DNA from: Methylophilus aquaticus
Lineage (GTDB): Bacteria > Pseudomonadota > Gammaproteobacteria > Burkholderiales > Methylophilaceae
Direction: 5' to 3'
DNA length: 44,281 nucleotides
Assembly (NCBI RefSeq): GCF_030769565.1
Contig: NZ_JAVCAP010000006.1
Location: 1-44,281, forward strand
Part shown: positions 19,229 to 27,989 of the stretch, piece after piece
Layout of the letters: every line of letters starts with the position of its first letter
How positions within the stretch are numbered: the first letter of the stretch is position 1
The notes under the pieces: generated by a model
What the model saw: only the letters and a program-made list of their open reading frames with translations
Told to the model about the DNA's origin: nothing
Databases searched by the model: none
Made by a program: the position numbers and the translations under genes

Positions 19229-20074
19229 TGTCACTGGCTTAGCCTCTGGGATGGTTGTTTCTAGTTTCTGTGGCAGTATCTCTTTATGGGCACTGCTGTT
19301 TTGTGTCAGTTGCGCGGTGCTTTCTGCGGTGAGCATCAAGATGCGCACGTGTCGATTGACTGATTGCGCCAGCGTGTTCTCGCTAATTGAAACAGGTTGC
19401 GTATCCGACAGTCCAATTGCACTCATTTGTTTGGCCGGTAATCCATATAACATCAACTGACTGGTCACCCTTGCTGCCTGGATAGCGGTTATTTCCCAAC
19501 GCTTGGATTTGGCATCCATTTGTCCCTTGAACATGTCATGGTCAGTATGTGCTTCAATTTGCAAGGTACGGTATTCAGTATTAAGCTTGCTTACGATAAT
19601 GCTGAGTACGGTTTCGGCTTGCGAGGTTAATTCATAGTTGCTGCCTTTAAATAAAAAATCACTTTGCAAATCAATATAGACCCCACGGCTGGATTGAAAA
19701 ATAGAAATTGTTTTTTGCTCTAGCCAGGGTGCCAGTTCATTTGCCAGTTGCTGACCAATGGTGCGTACTTTCTCCTGATCGCGCAGTTTTTTTTCCTGAT
19801 ATAAATAGCTCAGTGGCAGAGGTTTAAGTACGGTGGTTGGACTCTGTGCGCTTGGTTGTGTCGCCGTGCTGTCAACAGCGGTTTGCCCAGGTTGCCCTTG
19901 AAATGCAGTAACTACCGCACTGGAGAGTGCACGGTATTTATTGAGGTTAATGGTTGAGGTGGCATACATCACCACAAAAAATGCAAAGAGTAGGGTGATA
20001 AAGTCTGCGTATGAGATCAACCAACGGTCTTGATTGTCATCATCATCATCCAGCTTGCGGCGGCGTAACATCAA
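19220..20074 (-). CDS. motD: Flagellar stator protein MotD (MotB family)
   Basis: Peptidoglycan-anchored half of a second proton-driven stator. The 284 residues have a short acidic N-terminus (DDDDDNQD), one membrane helix (about 20-42) with the proton-binding aspartate at D24 (SYADF), a flexible linker, and an OmpA-like peptidoglycan-binding domain (about 135-265). Its ATG overlaps the motC stop by four bases, which implies coupled translation. The position after fliA and motC matches the fliA-motCD arrangement known from Pseudomonas and betaproteobacteria. A separate motAB pair lies at 29668-31514. Confidence 0.92.
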   Translation of the reverse strand: MMLRRRKLDDDDDNQDRWLISYADFITLLFAFFVVMYATSTINLNKYRALSSAVVTAFQGQPGQTAVDSTATQPSAQSPTTVLKPLPLSYLYQEKKLRDQEKVRTIGQQLANELAPWLEQKTISIFQSSRGVYIDLQSDFLFKGSNYELTSQAETVLSIIVSKLNTEYRTLQIEAHTDHDMFKGQMDAKSKRWEITAIQAARVTSQLMLYGLPAKQMSAIGLSDTQPVSISENTLAQSVNRHVRILMLTAESTAQLTQNSSAHKEILPQKLETTIPEAKPVTSQ

Positions 20075-20823
20075 TCATCCTTAAGGCGTAAATAGGCTTC
20101 CAGACGTTCACTGACCAGTTTGGGGTGATCGCCTCTGGCAATAGAAACCCAAGCATTGAGCAACATTTCACGCCGGGACATTTCATGCTGGATATGGTGT
20201 TTTAATTTGTTGGCAATCGGCAAAAAAATCAGATTCGCAAGTGCAACGCCATAGATGGTAGCAACGAAAGCGACTGCGATCCCACTACCGATTTTGCTTG
20301 GGTCTGACAAATTTTCCATGACATGAATCAGGCCCAGCACCGCGCCCAGAATGCCCACTGTGGGTGCATAGCCACCTGCAGCAGACCAGATTTTCACTGC
20401 TTCACGCTGTTGTAATTCATAGTAATACATATCAATAGCGCAGATTTCACGCACACGGTCAGGCGGGGTGCCATCTACCACCAGTTGTAACCCCTTGAGA
20501 ACAAATGGATCCTGTTCGCGCTTGAGGTGGTTTTCCAACGAAAAAACACCATCTCTACGGGCTTGCTGGCTCCATATGTTTATACGCTGCGCCAGTTTTT
20601 TCCGGTCGTCTTGCGGTTTGATAAAGACCCCGCGTAACATACGCAAGCCCTTGAAAAACAATTTGAGTTCAGTTTGCAGCAAGACTGCGCCCATGGTGCC
20701 GAGCATGACGACAATAAACGCCGCAGGCTGCATTAAAGAATGCAGGTTGCCGCCTTCCATGGTTTGGCCGATCACCAGTCCGGCAATGGCAATGGCAAGA
20801 CCAGCGAGGCTGCCCCAATCCAT
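20071..20823 (-). CDS. motC: Flagellar stator protein MotC (MotA family)
   Basis: Proton-channel and rotor-contacting subunit that pairs with MotD. The 250 residues have four membrane helices in the MotA pattern (about 3-22, 33-52, 150-172, 182-204) and a charged cytoplasmic loop between helices 2 and 3. GGYAPTVGILGAVLGLIHVM is the family signature at helix 3. The start codon overlaps the fliA stop (TGATG), and its own stop overlaps the motD start, so fliA-motC-motD are translationally coupled. Confidence 0.93.
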   Translation of the reverse strand: MDWGSLAGLAIAIAGLVIGQTMEGGNLHSLMQPAAFIVVMLGTMGAVLLQTELKLFFKGLRMLRGVFIKPQDDRKKLAQRINIWSQQARRDGVFSLENHLKREQDPFVLKGLQLVVDGTPPDRVREICAIDMYYYELQQREAVKIWSAAGGYAPTVGILGAVLGLIHVMENLSDPSKIGSGIAVAFVATIYGVALANLIFLPIANKLKHHIQHEMSRREMLLNAWVSIARGDHPKLVSERLEAYLRLKDD

Positions 20824-21557
20824 CAGGAGACCTCTGTCCAGGCTTTCTCACGCATTGAAGCGCGCAGGCGGGCAACTGCCTGGCTGTGCAATTGACAGAC
20901 GCGTGACTCGGAAACGTTCATGATAGCGCCTATTTCCTTCAGGTTGAGCTCTTGCTCATAGTACAAGCCCATCAATACTTTTTCGCGTTCAGGCAGATGT
21001 TCAATCGAATCTATCAGTGCTGCACGAAAGTCACCTTCCAGCAAGGACTTGACTGGGTCATTACTGTCATCATCGACAAAGCGATCAAGAAAATGCTCGC
21101 CGCCGTCATCATCCTGAAAGTCTTCATAATAAATAAGCTGATGCCCTTGACAGTCACCCAATACATCATAGTAATCTTCCAGCGTGAAGTTCATGTGTTT
21201 GGCGATCTCGGACTCGGTAGGCGGGCGCCCCAGCTTTTGTTCCAGTTGCTGTACGGCCAGTTCGATATCGCGCATATTTTTGCGAATGCCACGTGGCAAC
21301 CAGTCAGCACCTCTCAATTCATCCAGCATGGCGCCGCGTACCCGTTGTGAGGCATAGGTTTCGAATTGCGCACCATGTGTATCTTCATAGCGCTGAATCG
21401 CATCCATCAACCCTATCATACCGGCTTGGACCAAATCATCGAGCTCCACACAGGAGGGGAGTTTGGATTTGAGCTGATACGCCATTTTTTTGACCAGCCC
21501 AGCATGCTGCTTGAGCATGTGTTCGGTATTGTTTGTTTTGCCTTTAGCGGTATACAT
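20823..21557 (-). CDS. fliA: RNA polymerase sigma-28 factor for flagellar operons
   Basis: Directs RNA polymerase to late flagellar and chemotaxis promoters. The 244 residues show regions 2 (VELDDLVQAGMIGLMDAI and FETYASQRVRGAMLDELR, about 38-82), 3 (about 95-130) and 4 (LPEREKVLMGLYYEQELNLKEIGAIMNVSESRVCQLHSQA, about 188-228). A strong ribosome site (GAGGA) lies four bases from the ATG. It follows flhG by 17 bases and overlaps motC. Its target consensus is found upstream of the orphan gene at 2476-2922, with a weaker match at 41632-41658. The anti-sigma factor flgM is not in the window. Confidence 0.96.
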   Translation of the reverse strand: MYTAKGKTNNTEHMLKQHAGLVKKMAYQLKSKLPSCVELDDLVQAGMIGLMDAIQRYEDTHGAQFETYASQRVRGAMLDELRGADWLPRGIRKNMRDIELAVQQLEQKLGRPPTESEIAKHMNFTLEDYYDVLGDCQGHQLIYYEDFQDDDGGEHFLDRFVDDDSNDPVKSLLEGDFRAALIDSIEHLPEREKVLMGLYYEQELNLKEIGAIMNVSESRVCQLHSQAVARLRASMREKAWTEVS

Positions 21558-21574
21558 GGCTTCCTCTTTCTACT

Positions 21575-22363
21575 CTAGGCCAGTGCCAGATTTGAAGGGG
21601 TTAAACGACGTTTGGCCAAGCTGCTGGCAACCGCCTTGAATGCAATGGCGGCTTGCGCCTTGGGAAAAGCATCAATCACGCTGCGCCCCATTGCGCTAGA
21701 CTTGCGTAAGGCATCATCTTCCGGGATTGCACCCAGAAAATTTAGACTGACTCCCAGAAACTGCTTGCACACCTGGCTCAGGCGCAAAAAGTATTGCTGT
21801 CCCTGAGCTTGGTTAGAGCGGGTGACAACTACGCCAAAAGGGCGGTTTCCGTACTGCTGGCATACACGCTTGATCGTGATATATGCGGATTTAATCGCCT
21901 CTTCATCACGGCCCATTTGAATCACCAGTTCGTGTTGTGACATCATCGGCAGGGGCAGTCCCAGTGCCGAGTCCAGTTGTGCTTCTATCATTACGGTATC
22001 GTAGTCATAAGCCAGTTGCTTCACTATACCGTCAAGCTTTGCATTTAAATTGACTGATAAGGGCGGCGTTATGGGGTTATTTTCACTTAAACATGCCATA
22101 TCAAACCCCAAAGGGTGAGCAGTGATTGAGTGATTGAGTGTTGTTTTTTGCAATACTACTGTTTGCAAAGTCGGTGTCTGTTTCAGTTGTGTTGTTGCCT
22201 GAATCAATAGCATGCGTTGTTCTGGTCCAGCCATGCTAGCTGCCAGGTTGGTCAACCAGGATTGTGCTGACTGACCATCTGCAGCCAATACGCTGATCAT
22301 GCGCGCATTGGGTGTGCCCATAATGCGTCTCAGGCCATCGGCCTGGTCTCGCTGGTTAAACAT
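21575..22363 (-). CDS. flhG: FlhG-like flagellar number regulator lacking a P-loop
   Basis: MinD/ParA-like partner of FlhF that controls flagellar number and placement. The start at 22363 gives 262 residues beginning MFNQRDQADGLRRIMG, with AGGAG six bases upstream. A longer frame runs to 22426 but lies inside flhF. The N-terminal DQAxxLR element, which stimulates FlhF GTPase in studied homologues, is intact. In contrast, the place of the nucleotide-binding loop reads SVLAADGQSAQSWL with no GKT/S lysine, and the Walker B aspartate region reads VMIEAQ. ATP binding is therefore probably lost. It overlaps flhF by eight bases. A fuller account is given in the findings. Confidence 0.85.
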   Translation of the reverse strand: MFNQRDQADGLRRIMGTPNARMISVLAADGQSAQSWLTNLAASMAGPEQRMLLIQATTQLKQTPTLQTVVLQKTTLNHSITAHPLGFDMACLSENNPITPPLSVNLNAKLDGIVKQLAYDYDTVMIEAQLDSALGLPLPMMSQHELVIQMGRDEEAIKSAYITIKRVCQQYGNRPFGVVVTRSNQAQGQQYFLRLSQVCKQFLGVSLNFLGAIPEDDALRKSSAMGRSVIDAFPKAQAAIAFKAVASSLAKRRLTPSNLALA

Positions 22364-23699
22364 GCTGATGCTCCTCACCTTGCGTTGCTTGCATGATATT
22401 GGCCACCACCAGTGGCAACTCTTCATCCAGATACTGGTAAGGCCAACTAGACTGGTTCGGGGTCAATACACGCTCCACCAGCGCATCCTTGTTTGCCACC
22501 TCGATGTCTTCCGGGACGCGCTGACCACTGGTGGTATAAAACAGGCGCATACGCTCGCGGATCAGTACATCCAGCACATTACCAATGGCTGCCGCTTCAT
22601 CCAGTTTGGTCACAATACATCCTGCAATATCATGCTTTTTATAGCTGCGCATAACATCTGTCAGGGTTTCACCCGTAGAGGTTGCATTAAGGCATAGCAG
22701 TTTTTGAATCGGTGTTTCTGACTGATTCAGCATGGCCAGTTGCTCTGCCACGGCCTGATCGCGTTGGCTGACACCTACGGTATCCACCAGAATCATGTGT
22801 TTGTTTTTCAGCTCTTTGAGCGCAATTTTCAAATCTTCTTCATCTTTGACGGCATGCACCATCACGCCAAGAATCTTGCCGTAAATGCGCAGTTGTTCGT
22901 AGCCACCAATCCGGTAGCTGTCAGTGGTGATCAGACCGAGGTTTTGCGTGCCATGTTTCATCACGTAGCGGGCCGCAAGTTTGGCAGTGGTGGTGGTTTT
23001 GCCAACGCCGGTTGGGCCAACCAGCGCATACACGCCACCGCGATCGAGCAGGGCGTCTTCATCGTCCAGTGTCTGCAGGTTGCGGCTGATGATTTCCTTG
23101 GCCCATAAAGGTGCTTTGGTCACATCAATATGTGCGGGTAATTTCTCGGCAATCTGACGTGACAGTGAAGCACTGAAACTGGCTGACAGCAGGGTGCTCA
23201 AGACTTTGGATTTGGCCGGGCTGTGTTGCAAATGATGCTGCCAGGTAATGGCACTCATCTGCGATTCAAAGTTGCTGCGCATATGGCGCATTTCCTGCAT
23301 CATGCCACGCATTTTTTCTTCCAGCGTTTGCGTGGCGAGCTGATAGGCCTGCTCTTGCTGTTCACTCTGTTGCTTGAGCATGCTCATAATGGCTTGTTCG
23401 TTGGCAGCCGGCTCTGTAGTTGGCACAGGTGTAGCCATGACCGGGGCTGGTGTAGCCGCTGGTTTACGCGGCTGATCCTTTTCTGCCACATAATCCAGCA
23501 GGCTACGTGCATGTTCGCTTTCGCCACTGGCGGCATTCTGATCGACCGTGCTATCGACATCAGATTCGAGCATTGCAAGAATTTCCGTGCCACCGTTAAC
23601 ACTTCGGTTCGCCACAATAATTGCATCATCGCCCAGGGCCTGTTTAACCTGTGCCAGGGCTTCACGTGCATTTTTGCCAAAAAATCTCTTGATATTCAT
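22356..23699 (-). CDS. flhF: Flagellar biosynthesis GTPase FlhF
   Basis: SRP-type GTPase that marks the site of flagellar assembly, usually the cell pole. It has 447 residues. The N-terminal basic B domain (1-45, MNIKRFFGKNAREALAQVK) is followed by a Pro/Gln-rich linker (about 75-160). The NG domain has P-loop GPTGVGKT (228-235), LITTDSYRIG, DTVG and TKLDEA motifs. It starts directly after the flhA stop (TAAATG) with GGAG in the end of flhA, and overlaps flhG. This indicates coupled translation of flhA-flhF-flhG. Confidence 0.96.
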   Translation of the reverse strand: MNIKRFFGKNAREALAQVKQALGDDAIIVANRSVNGGTEILAMLESDVDSTVDQNAASGESEHARSLLDYVAEKDQPRKPAATPAPVMATPVPTTEPAANEQAIMSMLKQQSEQQEQAYQLATQTLEEKMRGMMQEMRHMRSNFESQMSAITWQHHLQHSPAKSKVLSTLLSASFSASLSRQIAEKLPAHIDVTKAPLWAKEIISRNLQTLDDEDALLDRGGVYALVGPTGVGKTTTTAKLAARYVMKHGTQNLGLITTDSYRIGGYEQLRIYGKILGVMVHAVKDEEDLKIALKELKNKHMILVDTVGVSQRDQAVAEQLAMLNQSETPIQKLLCLNATSTGETLTDVMRSYKKHDIAGCIVTKLDEAAAIGNVLDVLIRERMRLFYTTSGQRVPEDIEVANKDALVERVLTPNQSSWPYQYLDEELPLVVANIMQATQGEEHQHV

Positions 23700-25787
23700 T
23701 TATTGCGCTCCGATTAAACTGGTGACACGGATGGATTTGTTATCTGGCAACTCGTCGTGTGATAACACTCTGAGATGCGGGACGGTTCTTCTTAAAAATC
23801 TGGACAAGGCGTTACGTAGCGGGGCAGCCACCAGCAATACGGGGGTCATGCCCATTTGCTCCTGTTGTCTGGCAGCCACTTCAGTTTGCTGAGACAGTTT
23901 TTCTGCGATGCCTGGTTCGATCACACTTTGTGCCGACTGGTTGTTTTGCATGGCTTGCAACAGCAAGCGTTCCAGTTGGCCATCCAGCGTCATCGCTGTA
24001 ATTTCGTTACCATAGGGGAACAGGTCCTGCACAATCGCACGCCCCAATTTGACCCGGACCATAGACGTCAGGTCGGCTGGATCCTGCGTATACTGCGCAT
24101 GATCCGCCAGTGTCTCGAGGATGCTGCGCATATCGCGGATATGTACGCCTTCGTTCAACAGGTTTTGTAATACTTTTTGCAGGGTAGACAGGCTGATCGT
24201 TTTTGGTACGATTTCTTCAATCAGTTTGCTGGCATCTTTGCCCAAATGATCGAGTAATTGCTGTACTTCCTGACGACCCAGCAACTCACCCGCATTCAGG
24301 GAGATAATGTGGTTCAGGTGGGTTGCAATCACCGTGCCAGCATCCACAACGGTGTAGCCCATGCTTTGTGCATATTCCTTGCGGTCAGACTCAATCCAGA
24401 CGGCAGGCAATCCAAATGCCGGGTCGGTTGTTCTAGCGCCTTCCAGCTCTCCGGTGACTGCACCGGGATCAATCGCCAGCATCTGGTTGTAGTTTGATTC
24501 ACCACTGGCCATTTCCACACCTTTCATGGTGATGCGATAGGCATTGGGTTTCAAGGTCAGGTTGTCTCGGATATGGACAGTAGGGGCTAAAAAGCCAATC
24601 TCCTGCGCAAATTTTTTACGGATGCCTTTGATACGTTTGAGTAATTCACCGCCCTGACCTTTGTCTACCAGCGGAATCAGGCGATAACCCACTTCGAGGC
24701 CAATCGTGTCTACTGGCAACACATCTTCCCACGTAGCCTCTTCGGCTTCGGTTGCAGGGGCCAGCTTGTCTTCAGGTGGCGGGGTCATCGCTGCCTGCTG
24801 GGCGGCTTTTTCTTTTTTCTGTGTAACGCTGTAGGCAAGGGCGGCCATGCCGGCACCCAGTGCCAGGAAGGCCAGATGTGGCATGCCGGGAATCAGGCCA
24901 ATGCCAAAAATGATCGCCGCAGTGAAATTCATGACCTTTGGATTTTCAAACAGCTGACTGATCAATTGGCCACCGATATCTTCATTGTTAGCCACGCGGG
25001 ATACCACCACACCTGCTGCGATGGAAATGACCAGAGAAGGAATTTGTGCCACCAGGCCATCCCCAATCGCCAGCATCGTGTAGTTTTTCACGGCATCGTC
25101 AAAGCCCAGGCCATGTTGCACCATGCCGACAATCAGGCCGCCCACAATGTTGATAATAATGACTAAAATACCGGCAATCGCATCGCCTCGAACATATTTA
25201 CTGGCACCATCCATTGCGCCGTAAAACTCCGATTCCTGACTGACTTCCTTGCGACGGCGGCGTGCTTCATCTTCACCAATCAAGCCAGCGTTCAAATCGG
25301 CATCAATTGCCATTTGTTTGCCAGGCATGGCATCCAAGGTAAACCGTGCGCCCACTTCAGCAATCCGGCCAGCACCTTTGGTGATCACGGTAAAGTTGAT
25401 AATGGTGAGAATCACAAATACCACAATCCCCACTGCGTAATTGCCACCAATCAAAAAGTGGCCAAAGGCTTCAATCACTTTGCCTGCGGCATCCGGTCCA
25501 GCGTGACCTTCAGTCAGCACCACGCGGGTAGAGGCCACATTCAGTGAAAGCCGCAGCATGGTGGTCATCAACAAAACGGTAGGGAAGGCAATAAAATCGA
25601 GTGGTTTGGTCGTTTGTAAACCGATCATTAACACCAAGATAGACAGCGCGATATTAAAGGTGAAGAACACATCGAGCACGATCGCTGGCAATGGCAATAT
25701 CATCATTGCCAGTAACAAGACAATAATCAGGGGGGCGGCAACCGCGCGGCCGTCCAGTTTTCCTATCCATTGTTGCCAATTATTCAT
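23700..25787 (-). CDS. flhA: Flagellar export apparatus protein FlhA
   Basis: Largest membrane subunit of the flagellar type III export gate. The 695 residues show about eight N-terminal membrane helices (about 18-330) with the FHIPEP-family loop (KYVRGDAIAGILVIIINIVGG). The cytoplasmic nonamer-forming domain (about 345-695) binds export chaperones. The length is normal. It lies 41 bases after flhB and abuts flhF. Confidence 0.97.
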   Translation of the reverse strand: MNNWQQWIGKLDGRAVAAPLIIVLLLAMMILPLPAIVLDVFFTFNIALSILVLMIGLQTTKPLDFIAFPTVLLMTTMLRLSLNVASTRVVLTEGHAGPDAAGKVIEAFGHFLIGGNYAVGIVVFVILTIINFTVITKGAGRIAEVGARFTLDAMPGKQMAIDADLNAGLIGEDEARRRRKEVSQESEFYGAMDGASKYVRGDAIAGILVIIINIVGGLIVGMVQHGLGFDDAVKNYTMLAIGDGLVAQIPSLVISIAAGVVVSRVANNEDIGGQLISQLFENPKVMNFTAAIIFGIGLIPGMPHLAFLALGAGMAALAYSVTQKKEKAAQQAAMTPPPEDKLAPATEAEEATWEDVLPVDTIGLEVGYRLIPLVDKGQGGELLKRIKGIRKKFAQEIGFLAPTVHIRDNLTLKPNAYRITMKGVEMASGESNYNQMLAIDPGAVTGELEGARTTDPAFGLPAVWIESDRKEYAQSMGYTVVDAGTVIATHLNHIISLNAGELLGRQEVQQLLDHLGKDASKLIEEIVPKTISLSTLQKVLQNLLNEGVHIRDMRSILETLADHAQYTQDPADLTSMVRVKLGRAIVQDLFPYGNEITAMTLDGQLERLLLQAMQNNQSAQSVIEPGIAEKLSQQTEVAARQQEQMGMTPVLLVAAPLRNALSRFLRRTVPHLRVLSHDELPDNKSIRVTSLIGAQ

Positions 25788-25828
25788 TTAATGCTCCTGC
25801 TCTGATACGCATGCTTTGTGACTATGAC

Positions 25829-26998
25829 TTACTCAAACTCTGTTGCGCTGGCTGGTGCGGCCAGTAATGCATGTGGATCCAGTGCATCCGGTACCGGAAC
25901 GTTATCTGGCTTGGCTGGCTGTATGCCGCCATGCTGTTTAAACACACGCAGTTGAAATACATAAGCTAAAATTTCTGCCACCGCCGCATATAAGGCCTGT
26001 GGAATTTCATGTTCCAGTTCGGTGTGCGCATATAAGGCACGTGCCAGCTTGGGAGACTCCAGTGTCATCACCTGATGCTCAGCAGCAATCTCCCTGATTT
26101 TCAGGGCAATTGCATCCACCCCTTTGGCGACCACAATAGGGGCACCTGTTTCACCTTCTTTATAACGTACAGCCACGGCATAGTGCGTTGGGTTGGTAAT
26201 CACCACATCCGCAGTCGGCACATTCGTCATCATTCTTCTGCGCGCCATTTCACGTTGTTGCTGACGAATCCGGCCTTTGACCTCAGGGCTGCCTTCAGAC
26301 TCTTTGGATTCGTCTTTTAATTCCTGCTTAGTCATCTTGTGTTTTTGCGCATATTGATAAAGCTGGTAGGGCACATCAATCACTGCAATCACGACCAGCG
26401 CAGAAGCAATCGTCAAAAAGCCGGTTTGCATGTAATCGCTGATATTACTGATGCCTGTCTCCAGCGGCGTTGCCGACAATCCCAGCATGGGTTCCAGATC
26501 TTTTTTCACAATGGCGTATGCCACTGAAGCCACCAATACCGTTTTGGCAATGGATTTCAATAACTCGACCAAAGAGTTTTTTGAAAACAGATTGCCCAGG
26601 CCTTTCATCGGATTCAGTCGACTGAATTGTGGCATCAGGGATTTCTGCGTCATGACCCAACCGCCGACCATCACAGGAGCTGCCACTGCGACGGCCACCA
26701 TAATCACCGCCAGTGGCAAAAATGCCCACATCAGTTGTTCGACCACTTTAAGCATATGCACAATCAGCAAACTGGGCTCAAAAGCCAGCGTACGGTCGAA
26801 TTGCAGACCCTGCTTAAGCACATTCTTCATGGCATCCGCCATCGGCTTGCCTAACATCATCATCGCCAACCCGCTGACAAACAGGACTGCACAGGCTGCC
26901 AGTTCACGCGAGCGCGGAACATCACCTTCTTCGCGTGCCTTTTCCAATCGCTTGGGGGACGCGTCTTCGGTTTTTTCCATATCGCTATCTTCAGCCAT
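25829..26998 (-). CDS. flhB: Flagellar export switch protein FlhB
   Basis: Membrane protein that switches export from rod/hook to filament substrates after self-cleavage. The 389 residues have a charged N-terminus, four membrane helices (about 35-55, 85-110, 140-165, 185-210) and a cytoplasmic domain. The cleavage motif NPTH begins at N269, the same number as in E. coli. The ATG at 26998 has GAGG just upstream. It is the first gene of the minus-strand flagellar operon and divergent from flhDC. Confidence 0.97.
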   Translation of the reverse strand: MAEDSDMEKTEDASPKRLEKAREEGDVPRSRELAACAVLFVSGLAMMMLGKPMADAMKNVLKQGLQFDRTLAFEPSLLIVHMLKVVEQLMWAFLPLAVIMVAVAVAAPVMVGGWVMTQKSLMPQFSRLNPMKGLGNLFSKNSLVELLKSIAKTVLVASVAYAIVKKDLEPMLGLSATPLETGISNISDYMQTGFLTIASALVVIAVIDVPYQLYQYAQKHKMTKQELKDESKESEGSPEVKGRIRQQQREMARRRMMTNVPTADVVITNPTHYAVAVRYKEGETGAPIVVAKGVDAIALKIREIAAEHQVMTLESPKLARALYAHTELEHEIPQALYAAVAEILAYVFQLRVFKQHGGIQPAKPDNVPVPDALDPHALLAAPASATEFE

Positions 26999-27615
26999 AT
27001 CCTCAACTCGCTAGTGGGTGGGGTATCAATGCACAACTCCTTGATACATGGTTGTGATTATTGGTCACCAATGTATTTTTTTATGTTGGGAATAGAAGGA
27101 CTAATCCGCTCCTTTCTCTCATTCTTTAAATACATGTTGTTAACGCGTGCAAAATTTAAAAATAAAAAACCTTTAAAAACAGTTGTTTATTAAATAAATA
27201 AAATTTTTTTGAATAAAAACCTAAAGTTTTAGTCAGGCCGGACGTAAAAGGGATATCAGCGAAATCGTCGCTATTCGCAGATCAGGCCGAAAAAACACCG
27301 GCAAATCGGGTGTTAACGGAATACAACAGGAAAACTTGAATTATTTTTTGAATTGGATTGCAAGATATGCTGCAAGGATCAACACTCAATACCTAAAGTT
27401 TAAAATTAAATTAATAACATAACATATTGTTTTTTATTGGTATGTGAATGGCCATGTTAGGGTTTGTAAGACAAACACCTACATGGCTGCTTTCGTCTGT
27501 CCTACAAAATTAACCGACAAACCCTGATTGTTGGCAATCATGATTGCGCGCAAAGTACGCCTAACACCCAAGCGTACTTAATATTTACCGCGAAAAACTA
27601 AAATGGAGAAAGATC
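26999..27615. promoter_or_regulatory. Divergent regulatory region between flhB and flhDC
   Basis: 617 bases without a gene, very AT-rich in the middle. On the flhB side: a hairpin GTATCAA/TTGATAC (27023-27047) with GGA in its loop, and a 13-base palindrome ATTGGT-C-ACCAAT (27060-27072). In the middle: two copies of ACCTAAAGTTT (27219-27229 and 27391-27401), and a six-base hairpin AACACC/GGTGTT (27294-27314) that on the minus strand ends in six T residues. On the flhD side: hairpins at 27462-27476, 27525-27540 and 27553-27579, and a nine-base long-range pair 27459-27467 with 27517-27525. No promoter box is convincing enough to call. Confidence 0.6.
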
Positions 27616-27939
27616 ATGACTGTCATGCAAAACGATTTACTCGCTGAAATCAAAGATGCCAACCTGAACTACCTGATGCTGGCGCAACAATTGATCCGTG
27701 CCGATAAAGCCACTGCAATTTTCCGTCTGGGGATTAACAAGGAAATTGCTAACCTGCTGGAAGGCTTGACCAACCTACAATTACTGAAACTCTGTAATAC
27801 CAATATGCTGCTCACCCGTTTCCGTTTTGATGACAGCGAAATTCTGGGCATGCTGACCAGCTATGCCAAAGATCCTTCCCAAGCCCATTTGCACACTGCT
27901 GTACTGATGTCAGCACAAGCATCAGAGTCTACTGTATAA
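27616..27939 (+). CDS. flhD: Flagellar master regulator subunit FlhD
   Basis: Forms the FlhD4C2 activator with FlhC, which switches on class 2 flagellar operons with sigma-70. The 107 residues match the family (116 in E. coli): a helical dimerisation core beginning LLAEIKDANLNYLMLAQQLI, then the GINKEIANLLEGLT helix-turn-helix-like segment. GGAG lies seven bases before the ATG. The motif AUGGA covering the ribosome site resembles a CsrA target, an inference only. It is followed by flhC after 50 bases. Confidence 0.96.
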   Translation: MTVMQNDLLAEIKDANLNYLMLAQQLIRADKATAIFRLGINKEIANLLEGLTNLQLLKLCNTNMLLTRFRFDDSEILGMLTSYAKDPSQAHLHTAVLMSAQASESTV

Positions 27940-27989
27940 CTGGTTACAAGCTGTCTATCTTGAGATAAGAACGATAAAAGGGGTCCATC

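Noticed and set aside
22364-22426. Longer start for flhG.
   Set aside because: The extension lies inside flhF and lacks a ribosome site, while the ATG at 22363 has AGGAG at ideal spacing and gives the family N-terminus.
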